Below, one piece after another: positions 1 to 5,908 of a stretch of 13,230 nt of DNA. The position numbers and the translations under genes were made by a program. Below the pieces are notes generated by a model. The model searched no databases. It was not told where the DNA came from and was given only the letters and a program-made list of their open reading frames with translations. Position 1 is the first letter of the stretch. Every line of letters starts with the position of its first letter. The DNA is from Natrialbaceae archaeon Tc-Br11_E2g1 (GTDB lineage Archaea > Halobacteriota > Halobacteria > Halobacteriales > Natrialbaceae): the NCBI GenBank assembly GCA_001564255.1, contig LKNC01000051.1, positions 1 to 13,230 of the forward strand. Reading direction: 5' to 3'.

Positions 1-2
1 CG

Positions 3-410
3 ATCCTCGAGGAACGCGGGATCGCCCTCCGGTGGCCGATGCGCTACGTCGACGGCCGCCGGGACAGGGCGCTCGAACTCACCGTCTTCGGGACGAACCG
101 TGCCGTCCAGCGGGCCGTCGCCGACCTGCCACCGGAGATCGACATCGCCCTCGAGCGAACCGGCCAGTACGACCCGGACGTCTTCCGGCTCGGGTCTGTG
201 TTGACCGACAGACAGTGTGCGGTCCTCGAACTCGCCGTCTCCGAAGGGTACTACGAGGTCCCCCGTGAGACGACTCACCGCGAACTCGCCACGAACCTCG
301 GGGTTTCCCCGGCGACCGTAAGCGAGCACCTCCAGCGGATCGAGGCCAAGATACTCGGGGACCGTCTCGAGTACTGGAGAGAGTTGCCCTCCGGTCGTGG
401 TCCCGTGTAG
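3..410 (+). CDS. BAT-type HTH_10 transcription regulator, C-terminal part (5' end outside window)
   Basis: The reading frame is open from base 3, so the gene starts upstream of the window; the first ATG inside (39) is probably internal. The last ~50 residues are a typical bacterio-opsin-activator HTH domain: it opens with LTDRQ, continues with an alanine-rich helix and GYYEVPRETTHRELA, then the recognition part LGVSPATVSEHLQRIEAKIL. This is the HTH_10 family, which in haloarchaea sits at the C-terminus of DNA-binding regulators, often behind GAF, PAS or receiver-like sensor domains. The ~80 residues before the HTH resemble the linker/sensor region usual in these proteins, but no specific ligand can be read from them. 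The target genes are unknown. It ends 32 nt from the convergent end of the small membrane gene. The HTH assignment is secure; the whole-protein architecture cannot be judged. Confidence 0.88.
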   Translation: MLEERGIALRWPMRYVDGRRDRALELTVFGTNRAVQRAVADLPPEIDIALERTGQYDPDVFRLGSVLTDRQCAVLELAVSEGYYEVPRETTHRELATNLGVSPATVSEHLQRIEAKILGDRLEYWRELPSGRGPV

Positions 411-442
411 GGGGTCACTGCCAGAACAGACGGGGCCCGGAT

Positions 443-613
443 CTAGATGAAGACCTCTGCGATCGCACGGAACAGGTCCGGCATGAAGATCATGAACAGC
501 CCGCCGAGCGTGACGATCGCGAGCCAGGCGAACAGGATGTAGAACGATTTCGGGATCTTCTCCTCGTCCACCCTCTCCGGGTCTACTGGCTCGGTCGATT
601 CCGACGTTGACAT
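443..613 (-). CDS. small single-span membrane protein, function unknown
   Basis: This is a 56-residue protein with a polar acidic N-terminus (MSTSESTEPVDPERVDEEK) followed by one hydrophobic segment, about residues 20-44 (SFYILFAWLAIVTLGG onward), and a short amphipathic tail ending AEVFI. I chose the ATG at 613 over an in-frame ATG at 649 because the longer start would lie on the TATA-like box at 641-647; that box is about 28 nt upstream of 613, which fits a leaderless transcript. Topology is probably N-in, with a single helix. I do not recognise a named family. Small acidic proteins of this kind occur as accessory subunits of haloarchaeal respiratory complexes or transporters, but nothing here shows that. 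It is convergent with the upstream regulator gene and has no same-strand neighbour close by. Confidence 0.72.
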   Translation of the reverse strand: MSTSESTEPVDPERVDEEKIPKSFYILFAWLAIVTLGGLFMIFMPDLFRAIAEVFI

Positions 614-640
614 ACTGTCCAGCTGTACGAACTCCAGGGG

Positions 641-647
641 TATAAAC
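641..647 (-). promoter_or_regulatory. TATA-like box for the small membrane protein gene
   Basis: Read on the minus strand, this is GTTTATA within gtgtttatacccc. It lies about 28 nt upstream of the ATG at 613, the archaeal TATA-to-start spacing expected when transcription begins at or within a few bases of the start codon. It also argues against the upstream in-frame ATG. Confidence 0.6.
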
Positions 648-760
648 ACACCTGCGATACCGGTCGGCGCCGGGTCGGCTGGCCTGTTGTCGAGCCCGAT
701 CTGCAGGATCGAACCCGTCGTCGGCGGGGGTCGGGGCTGTAGTCAACGCCTGACGGCGTG

Positions 761-1693
761 CTAGATCCCGAACGACTCGACGAGCAGGTCCTCGCGGGTC
801 TCCCCGTAGACGTGAGTCGGGCCGCCGAGAACGTCGACGGTCACCGTCGCCGGGGCGAAAAGCTCCGCCGGGGCCTCCTCGAACGACCACCCGAACTCCT
901 CGAAGACGTCGGCGAACGGCCGGCCGTACTCCTCGGCGGCCGTCGAGACGATCCCGTCGAACCGGTCGAACTCCTCGCGGACCACGAGGTGTGCCGAACC
1001 GCCGTACGCCAGCGCGTCGTTCGTCCGGGCGATCGCCTCACCCTCCTCGGGCGCGACCGGCGGGACGGGCGCACGTCCGGACGCGGAGACGACGTCGAGG
1101 GGGTCGTAGCCGAGTTCGGCCAGTCGAAACGTCGCGAGTTCGGCGACGCGGGCGGCGTTCGTGACGCTCCCGACGAGACTCGCCGTGGGATAGGCGAGCA
1201 AGAAGACGCCGGTCGGCTCGACGTCGGCGAAGTCGGCGACCTGTTCGGCCGCGGCCTCGCCGGGTAACTCGTCCGTTTCGACGGCGAGTGCCGTCAGATC
1301 GAACGCGTCGGTGTAGCCGACCCGGCGGAACTCCTCTTCTTCGGCCACGAGCGCACGGGCAGGACCACTCCCCAACCCCTCGAACTCCTCGGTCGCGAGC
1401 TCCCACCCCGCTTTCTGTGAGCAAAGCAAAGAGAGTGCGGGCTGGTCCGTCGAGAGCTCGACGTGGGGAATCGTCGCCTCGCCGATCCGTGCCAGGTCGC
1501 GGCCGGGCGTCGCCATCCCCGCCGTCTGGATCTCGGTCAACAGCAGTCCGGCCTCGATCCCGCCTGGGAAGTCCACGCCGAAGTCCAGTACCGTCGCGCC
1601 GTTCTCGAGCTCGTAGGCACCGACGTTTAGCTCCTCGGTATACTCTAGAGCCTCGTCGACGAGTTCGATCGCCATCCGGTTTACACTGTCCAT
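761..1693 (-). CDS. mch: methenyltetrahydromethanopterin cyclohydrolase
   Basis: This 310-residue cytoplasmic enzyme interconverts N5,N10-methenyl-tetrahydromethanopterin and N5-formyl-tetrahydromethanopterin (EC 3.5.4.27). The match is end to end: VNRMAIELVDEA at the N-terminus, PGGIEAGLLLTEI near residue 43, LSLLCSQKAGWEL near 87, GSGPARAL at 108-115, and ASLVGSVTNAARVAEL near 171. R182 and E185 in ARVAE appear to match the Arg/Glu pair implicated in catalysis in the Archaeoglobus enzyme (from memory). Length is normal for the family (~315-325). In non-methanogenic haloarchaea this is a relic or repurposed C1-carrier enzyme. The ATG at 1693 has a TATA-like box ~25 nt upstream (1713-1720), so it probably has its own leaderless promoter even though the HMA gene ends only 47 nt upstream on the same strand. 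Confidence 0.95.
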   Translation of the reverse strand: MDSVNRMAIELVDEALEYTEELNVGAYELENGATVLDFGVDFPGGIEAGLLLTEIQTAGMATPGRDLARIGEATIPHVELSTDQPALSLLCSQKAGWELATEEFEGLGSGPARALVAEEEEFRRVGYTDAFDLTALAVETDELPGEAAAEQVADFADVEPTGVFLLAYPTASLVGSVTNAARVAELATFRLAELGYDPLDVVSASGRAPVPPVAPEEGEAIARTNDALAYGGSAHLVVREEFDRFDGIVSTAAEEYGRPFADVFEEFGWSFEEAPAELFAPATVTVDVLGGPTHVYGETREDLLVESFGI

Positions 1694-1712
1694 ACCGACG
1701 GTTCGGCGTCCT

Positions 1713-1720
1713 TCCTAAAA
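1713..1720 (-). promoter_or_regulatory. TATA-like box for mch
   Basis: On the minus strand the sequence reads ccaaactgttttagg. The GTTTTAGG core is centred about 25 nt upstream of the mch ATG at 1693, and the preceding CAAAC resembles a BRE. The spacing supports a leaderless mch transcript independent of the upstream HMA gene. Confidence 0.55.
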
Positions 1721-1740
1721 CAGTTTGGCAGTTCGCCCGC

Positions 1741-1950
1741 CTACGGTGTGACGTCGTAGCCGGCGGATTCGATCGCCTCGGCGATCGTACCCACGTCGGC
1801 CCTCGATTCGTCGTGTTCGACCCGGACCCGATCTCGCTCGTGATCCGCCGAAACCGACGAGACGCCGGCCAGAGTCTCGAGAGCGTCCGTCACGTTCTCC
1901 TCACAGCCCCCACAGGCCATCCCCTCGACCTCGAGTGTCGTCTCTTCCAT
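1741..1950 (-). CDS. HMA-domain metal-binding protein (copper-chaperone-like)
   Basis: A 69-residue protein that is one heavy-metal-associated domain and nothing else. The metal site is GMACGGC at residues 10-16, with C13 and C16 as the soft-metal ligands. The N-terminal strand TTLEVEG, the helix EENVTDALETL and the C-terminal SAGYDV complete the ferredoxin-like fold of CopZ/Atx1 proteins. Such proteins bind Cu(I) (sometimes Zn or Cd) in the cytoplasm and pass it to P-type ATPases. The frame stays open upstream, but the region before 1950 loses the domain signature, so the ATG at 1950 is chosen. No CopA ATPase is in the window. The neighbours are mch downstream on the same strand and a divergent MFS transporter. 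The copper assignment is inference from the CxxC motif; the fold assignment is strong. Confidence 0.9.
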   Translation of the reverse strand: MEETTLEVEGMACGGCEENVTDALETLAGVSSVSADHERDRVRVEHDESRADVGTIAEAIESAGYDVTP

Positions 1951-2014
1951 ACTTCGCGCTACACAGACGTGGAAGTTCAGTGTTGTGCTCTCGGCTCCGG
2001 CGGCGCGACGGCGA

Positions 2015-2040
2015 CCTATATCACGATCGATAATGTATAT
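2015..2040. promoter_or_regulatory. back-to-back TATA-like boxes between the HMA gene and the MFS gene
   Basis: An AT-rich island in GC-rich sequence holds GATATAGG on the minus strand (2015-2022) and ATGTATAT on the plus strand (2033-2040). They would drive the HMA gene (leader ~40 nt) and the MFS gene (leader ~125 nt) divergently. The two boxes are only about 10 bases apart, so a single regulator bound here could affect both genes. Neither gene has a convincing box at the leaderless spacing. The assignment is positional and moderate. Confidence 0.42.
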
Positions 2041-2190
2041 GGTGCGATAGATCCGGTACGCATTTCCGGGCGGTCCCGAAAGGGCATCCGAGACACGGAT
2101 GCCGATCGAAGACACCCCGTCGTTGCCGCCGCGTCTCGAGGCCGTCAACCACAGCCGTTACCCGACCCGCGCGGGCTCGAGGATCGACCG

Positions 2191-3372
2191 ATGGTGATCG
2201 GTCGTTCGCGCGGATGGAAGGAGTACACGGCGATCATCCTGCTGTGGCAGGTCACCGCAAGCGTCTGTTTTTACGCCATCTACGCGGTCACCCCGTTCGT
2301 TCGCGACGACTTCGGCGTCTCGGCGACGTCCGTCGGCGTGCTGTTGACGACGCTGACGCTCGGGTACACCCTCTGTTTGCTCCCGATCGGGAGGGTCATC
2401 GACGCCTACGGCGAACGGCTCGTCCTCGTTGTGGGCTTGCTCGGCCTCGGTGTGGGTTCGGTGGGCGTCACGGTCGCACCGTCGTACGTGGCCTTGCTCG
2501 TCGCCGTCTTCGTCCTCGGGGCGTTCTACGCGACCGCAATGCCGGGGACGAACATAGCCGTTTTCAACGCCATCCCTCACGAACGGCTCAACACCGCCAT
2601 GGGGATCAAACAGGTCGGCGTCACCGCCGGCAGTGGGATCAGTGCTATCGCGATCCCCTGGTTCGGCGCGACACGCTTTGGCTGGGAGGTCGGCTTCCTC
2701 CTCGCTACGGCGTGTGCGGGTGTCGTGAGTGTCGTCTTCTGGCTGGTCTACGACGCCGAGGGCGAACGTGGCGACGGCGATTCGGTCGCCATCCGGGACC
2801 ACCTCGAGACCCCCGGCTACGTCCTCGTTTTGCTCGCCGGCTTCCTGCTCGCGTCGGGACTGTTCACCACGACCGGCTACACGATCCTCTACGTCGACGA
2901 GGCCGTCGGTGCGACCGTCGTCTTCGCGGGGATCACCCTCGCCGGCGCGCAGGTCTCGGGCAGCGTCGGCCGCATCGTCGTCGGCTGGCTCGCCGACCGG
3001 CTCTCGACGCCGCTTCGGACGTCGGCACCCGTGATCCTCTGTTTCCAGGCCGGCGCGTCGTTCGTCCTCTTCCTGTCGGTCACCCTCGTCGACTCCCGGC
3101 TCACCGCGTTCGCCCTGTTCGCCGCACTGGGCTTTTTCGTCCTCGGGTGGCCCGGCATCTACTACTCCTACATCGGCTCGCTCGTCCCCAGTGAGGGGAT
3201 CGGAAGCGCGACCGCCGGCGGCCAGATCGCTCTCAACTGCGGCGCTCTCGTAACGCCGCCGGTGTTCGGGTACCTCGTCGACGTCCGGAGCTACGCCGCC
3301 GCCTGGATCGTGCTGGCACTCGCCGCGCTCGCGTCGACGGTCCTGTTCGGGGTGCTCTCTCGGCGAACCTGA
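2191..3372 (+). CDS. major facilitator superfamily transporter
   Basis: A 393-residue integral membrane protein with about twelve hydrophobic segments, the normal size for an MFS carrier. The loop between helices 2 and 3 carries an MFS motif A variant (GRVIDAYGERLVL, residues 67-79), and the matching loop of the second half reads GRIVVGWLADRLSTP. A hydrophilic stretch around residues 185-205 (YDAEGERGDGDS) is the usual central cytoplasmic loop between the two six-helix halves. The ATG at 2191 is the only standard start before the first membrane helix: the frame is open further upstream but has no ATG, GTG or TTG there downstream of the likely promoter. The substrate cannot be read from the sequence. 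It is divergent from the HMA gene and convergent with the thiamine-binding-family gene. Confidence 0.9.
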   Translation: MVIGRSRGWKEYTAIILLWQVTASVCFYAIYAVTPFVRDDFGVSATSVGVLLTTLTLGYTLCLLPIGRVIDAYGERLVLVVGLLGLGVGSVGVTVAPSYVALLVAVFVLGAFYATAMPGTNIAVFNAIPHERLNTAMGIKQVGVTAGSGISAIAIPWFGATRFGWEVGFLLATACAGVVSVVFWLVYDAEGERGDGDSVAIRDHLETPGYVLVLLAGFLLASGLFTTTGYTILYVDEAVGATVVFAGITLAGAQVSGSVGRIVVGWLADRLSTPLRTSAPVILCFQAGASFVLFLSVTLVDSRLTAFALFAALGFFVLGWPGIYYSYIGSLVPSEGIGSATAGGQIALNCGALVTPPVFGYLVDVRSYAAAWIVLALAALASTVLFGVLSRRT

Positions 3373-3455
3373 TCCCAACGCCGCCGAACTACTCCGTGGA
3401 CGTCCAGGCCTCCGGTTTCGGAACACCCCCGGTGGCAGGCCCACGACCGGCGCGA

Positions 3456-3767
3456 TCACTCCCCGCCTTCGGGCCTCCGGCCGAGGTGCTCGGCGACCGA
3501 CTCGACCTTTTCGGTGGCACTCGAGGTGCTCGTGCGCTTGTCGTCGACCTTGAGGAACGTGCTGACGCGGTCGCCGTCGACGGCCTCGTGAGCCGCCCGG
3601 ACCGCGTCGAACAACTCCCCGACGTCCTCGGCTTCGATCGTCGTCCCCATCGGCGTCGTCTCGTAGGTCACGTCGAACCCCTCTAGGGCGTCGACTGCCT
3701 TCGCGACCTCACTCGCCATACTCCCCTCGATGACCGGTGCGACGCTCAGGAAGGCGATCACTGTCAT
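3456..3767 (-). CDS. MTH1187/YkoF-like thiamine-binding-family protein
   Basis: A 103-residue protein of the MTH1187 (YqgV/YkoF-related) family. The N-terminus MTVIAFLSVAPV, the region YETTPMGTTIEAEDVGELFDAV and the later VSTFLKVDDKR are the family hallmarks: a ferredoxin-like fold that forms oligomers, with members shown or proposed to bind thiamine or related pyrimidines. The frame is open further upstream to 3959, but that part would overlap the HalOD1 gene and lacks family similarity; the ATG at 3767 places the conserved MTV at the N-terminus and has a TATA-like box ~25 nt upstream (around 3791-3798). It lies 67 nt downstream of the HalOD1 gene on the same strand and its end faces the MFS gene end 83 nt away. 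Ligand binding here is inference from the family. Confidence 0.87.
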   Translation of the reverse strand: MTVIAFLSVAPVIEGSMASEVAKAVDALEGFDVTYETTPMGTTIEAEDVGELFDAVRAAHEAVDGDRVSTFLKVDDKRTSTSSATEKVESVAEHLGRRPEGGE

Positions 3768-3790
3768 ACTCGAGTCCAAGAGGTCGGGGG

Positions 3791-3798
3791 GAAATACA
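3791..3798 (-). promoter_or_regulatory. TATA-like box for the thiamine-binding-family gene
   Basis: On the minus strand the sequence reads agtgtatttcccc. The TGTATTTC core is centred about 27 nt upstream of the ATG at 3767, consistent with a leaderless transcript separate from the HalOD1 gene. Confidence 0.45.
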
Positions 3799-3834
3799 CT
3801 GTCGGTCACGAACCGGCGTCCCGGGGCGAGGGCC

Positions 3835-4203
3835 CTACCGACGGGTCGGTTCCACGCCGGCGGGATCCGGTCGGGTGTTCTCGGAGGGGTAGACGTGGAT
3901 CTCACCGGAGGCGTAGACGTAGACCTGGTACTCGAGCGCGGTAAACGCCACGTGGCCACCGGTCCGTGACGCTCCGTCGGCTTTCGAACCGAAGATGCGC
4001 TCGAGGGCGTCAGGGTCGACGCTGTCGTACAGCGAGAACTCCCCCTGGGAGACGTCCACGTCGGTGATCGCCGCGAGCCCGTGGACGATCGTCGTCGTCA
4101 GCGTCGCGGTTCCGTCCTCGTCGTAGTAAAGGACGTACCGGTCGTTTTCGTGATCGTACGTCGGCTCGTGGTGGTCGTCGGTGGAGGGGGTTTTGGTTCG
4201 CAT
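3835..4203 (-). CDS. stand-alone HalOD1 output-domain protein
   Basis: A 122-residue acidic protein whose central part matches the halobacterial output domain HalOD1: TTTIVHGLAAITDVDVSQGEFSLYD followed by VDPDALERIFGS, then a short hydrophilic insert and the strands GHVAFTALEYQVYVYASGEIHVYP. HalOD1 is almost confined to haloarchaea; it is found alone or fused to receiver and sensor domains and is thought to be a signalling output module, but its biochemical activity is not established. The ATG at 4203 is fixed by an in-frame stop about 20 nt upstream. A strong TATA box at 4251-4257 implies a leader of about 20 nt. It is divergent from the KaiC-like gene 250 nt away, which makes a shared signalling role plausible but unproven. 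Confidence 0.88.
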   Translation of the reverse strand: MRTKTPSTDDHHEPTYDHENDRYVLYYDEDGTATLTTTIVHGLAAITDVDVSQGEFSLYDSVDPDALERIFGSKADGASRTGGHVAFTALEYQVYVYASGEIHVYPSENTRPDPAGVEPTRR

Positions 4204-4250
4204 TGGGGTGCGGGATGTTCACTCGTCCGGTGGTCGGTAGCCAGGCAGAG

Positions 4251-4257
4251 TATAAAA
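4251..4257 (-). promoter_or_regulatory. TATA box for the HalOD1 gene
   Basis: On the minus strand this is gtttttatactc, one of the clearest TATA boxes in the window. Transcription would start near 4226, giving a short 5' leader of about 20 nt before the ATG at 4203. The leader shows no clear Shine-Dalgarno sequence. Confidence 0.65.
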
Positions 4258-4418
4258 ACCGATCGCACCCGGAGAGGTCGACGGCGGTGAAACACGGTTC
4301 CGGACGTGTGTTCGGTTTCCGAGACGGTCTATGGGGGCTACGGTCGTGGGGTCCGGGACGCCGACTGGTACCGGTCTCCGGGGGACGTATCAGTTTCACT
4401 TCATAGTCCATCACAGAC

Positions 4419-4441
4419 CGAAACTACTTACGATAATAAAC
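4419..4441 (+). promoter_or_regulatory. BRE/TATA promoter of the KaiC-kinase operon
   Basis: The sequence reads cgaaactacttacgataataaac. The CGAAA at 4419-4423 resembles the archaeal BRE and the following ACTTACGATAATAA is AT-rich and centred 20-27 nt upstream of the ATG at 4454, so the KaiC-like mRNA is probably leaderless or nearly so. It faces away from the HalOD1 promoter about 165 nt to the left. Confidence 0.55.
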
Positions 4442-4453
4442 TCATCCACGATT

Positions 4454-5908
4454 ATGGACGACTCCGTAAGCCAGGGTCGGGTTCGAACGGGAGTTCGGCG
4501 GGGTGACGCGATACTCGATGGGGGACTGTTGCCCGCTTCCGGGACGCTGCTCAGGGGCCCACCGGGAACGGGGAAGACGATTTTCGCCCTTCACTTTCTC
4601 GCCGAAGGGGTGCGTTCGGGGGACACGTGTCTGTACATCAACCTCGGCGAACCCGCCGCCTATCTCCGGGATACCGCCGACGGTTTCGGACTGGACGTCG
4701 ACCCCGTCGACTTCCTCAACCTCTCCCCGTCCGAGGCGGAGTTTCACGACGATCGGACCTACGACCTCTTCGGATCTGGTGAAGTGGAGAACGCGTCGCT
4801 GGTCGAGGACGTTCGTGACGAAGTCGACGCGATCGGCCCGGATCGGGTCGTCATCGACCCGATCACCGAACTCCGGTACCTGACCACCGACGATCACCAG
4901 TTTCGAACGCAGGTCCTGGGACTGCTCGACTTTCTCAAAGCCGAGGGAGCGACGGTCCTTTTGACCTCACAGGCCGCCGAGTCGATTCCCGACGACGACC
5001 TCCAGTTTCTGGTCGACGCCGTCATCGGCCTCGACCTCGAGGAGGATCGGCGGACGGTTGCGGTCTCGAAGTTCCGGGGGTCCGACACACAGCGTGGCCC
5101 GCATACGATCACGATTACCGACGACGGGATGTGTGTCTGGCCCAGACTCGTCCCCGACCACCACAGCCGGGAGTTCACCTCGGAGACGCTCTCCTCGGGC
5201 GTGCCCGAACTCGACTCGTTGCTCAGTGGCGGCCTCACGACCGGGACGGTCACGTTCCTGAGCGGCCCGACCGGCGTCGGGAAGACGACCACCGGCCTCC
5301 AGTTCGTGAAAGAAGCCGCCGGCCGCGGCCAGCGATCGGTCCTCTACAGTTTCGAGGAGAGCCGAAAGACCATGCTCGAGCGTGCACAGGCGGTCAACAT
5401 TCCGGTCGGGGCGATGCTCGAGCGGGGCACGCTCCGTATCGAGGAGATCAGCCCGGACGAACTCACGGTCGACGAGTTCACCCACCGGATCCGCCGGGAG
5501 GTCGAAGAGGAAGGGTCGGAGATCATCATGATCGACGGCGTCAGCGGCTACGAACGGGCGTTTCGCGGCACCGGAGGCGACCCGACACAACACCTGATCA
5601 AGATCGGGCGGTACCTTCGGAACATGGGTGTGACGGGTCTGGTCACGAACGAGGTCCACGGGATCACCGGCGAGTTCCGGGCGACGGAACAGCAGATGAG
5701 CCACCTCGCCGACAACATCGTCGTCCTCCGCCACGTCGAGTACAAAGGCGAACTCCGCAAGGTGATCGGCGTCCTCAAGATGCGAACGAGCGACTTCGAG
5801 AACTGGCTCCGGGAGCTACGGATCACCGAACACGGCCTGACGGTCGGCGACCCGATGTCCGACCTCCGGGGGATTTTGACTGGAACTCCCAGCTGGCAGG
5901 ATGACTGA
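4454..5908 (+). CDS. double-domain KaiC-like RecA-family ATPase
   Basis: A 484-residue protein with two RecA/KaiC domains in tandem. Domain 1 (about 10-235) has Walker A GPPGTGKT (35-42) and Walker B with D135 (VVIDP). Domain 2 (about 240-475) has Walker A GPTGVGKT (271-278) and D361 (IIMID). Domain 2 carries the double glutamate of KaiC (FEES, E301-E302); in domain 1 the equivalent is NLGEP, so the first glutamate is replaced by G65. By my alignment, the cyanobacterial KaiC phosphosites T426/S431/T432 correspond to T411, S416 and H417 here (in FRATEQQMSHLADN), so only one of the paired S431/T432 sites remains. The ATG at 4454 fits the promoter; the longer open frame upstream would run through it. 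It overlaps the kinase gene by 8 nt. No KaiA or KaiB is in view, so a clock role should not be assumed; a signalling ATPase partnered with the kinase is more likely. Confidence 0.92.
   Translation: MDDSVSQGRVRTGVRRGDAILDGGLLPASGTLLRGPPGTGKTIFALHFLAEGVRSGDTCLYINLGEPAAYLRDTADGFGLDVDPVDFLNLSPSEAEFHDDRTYDLFGSGEVENASLVEDVRDEVDAIGPDRVVIDPITELRYLTTDDHQFRTQVLGLLDFLKAEGATVLLTSQAAESIPDDDLQFLVDAVIGLDLEEDRRTVAVSKFRGSDTQRGPHTITITDDGMCVWPRLVPDHHSREFTSETLSSGVPELDSLLSGGLTTGTVTFLSGPTGVGKTTTGLQFVKEAAGRGQRSVLYSFEESRKTMLERAQAVNIPVGAMLERGTLRIEEISPDELTVDEFTHRIRREVEEEGSEIIMIDGVSGYERAFRGTGGDPTQHLIKIGRYLRNMGVTGLVTNEVHGITGEFRATEQQMSHLADNIVVLRHVEYKGELRKVIGVLKMRTSDFENWLRELRITEHGLTVGDPMSDLRGILTGTPSWQDD

Noticed and set aside
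1288..2190. Long open frame running into the MFS gene from upstream
   Set aside because: It is antisense to mch and the HMA gene, gives an Arg/Ser/Pro-rich sequence with no domain, and has no usable start just before the MFS helices. It is a GC-rich frame artefact.
2158..3459. 433-codon open frame antisense to the MFS gene
   Set aside because: The product is a hydrophilic Arg/Glu/Asp shadow of the transporter with no recognisable domain, as commonly occurs opposite GC-rich genes.
3768..3959. Longer start for the thiamine-binding-family protein
   Set aside because: The extra residues overlap the HalOD1 gene end and are low-complexity Ser/Thr/Pro/Arg. The family's conserved N-terminus starts at the ATG at 3767, which has its own TATA-like box.
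4291..4312. Imperfect inverted repeat AACAC ... GTGTT between the HalOD1 and KaiC genes
   Set aside because: Only five paired bases with a 12-base gap; too weak to call an operator, though the region must contain the divergent promoters.
4454..5908. Calling the ATPase a circadian clock KaiC
   Set aside because: No KaiA or KaiB is in view, the phosphosite pair is not conserved, and two-domain KaiC-like ATPases in archaea have diverse signalling roles.
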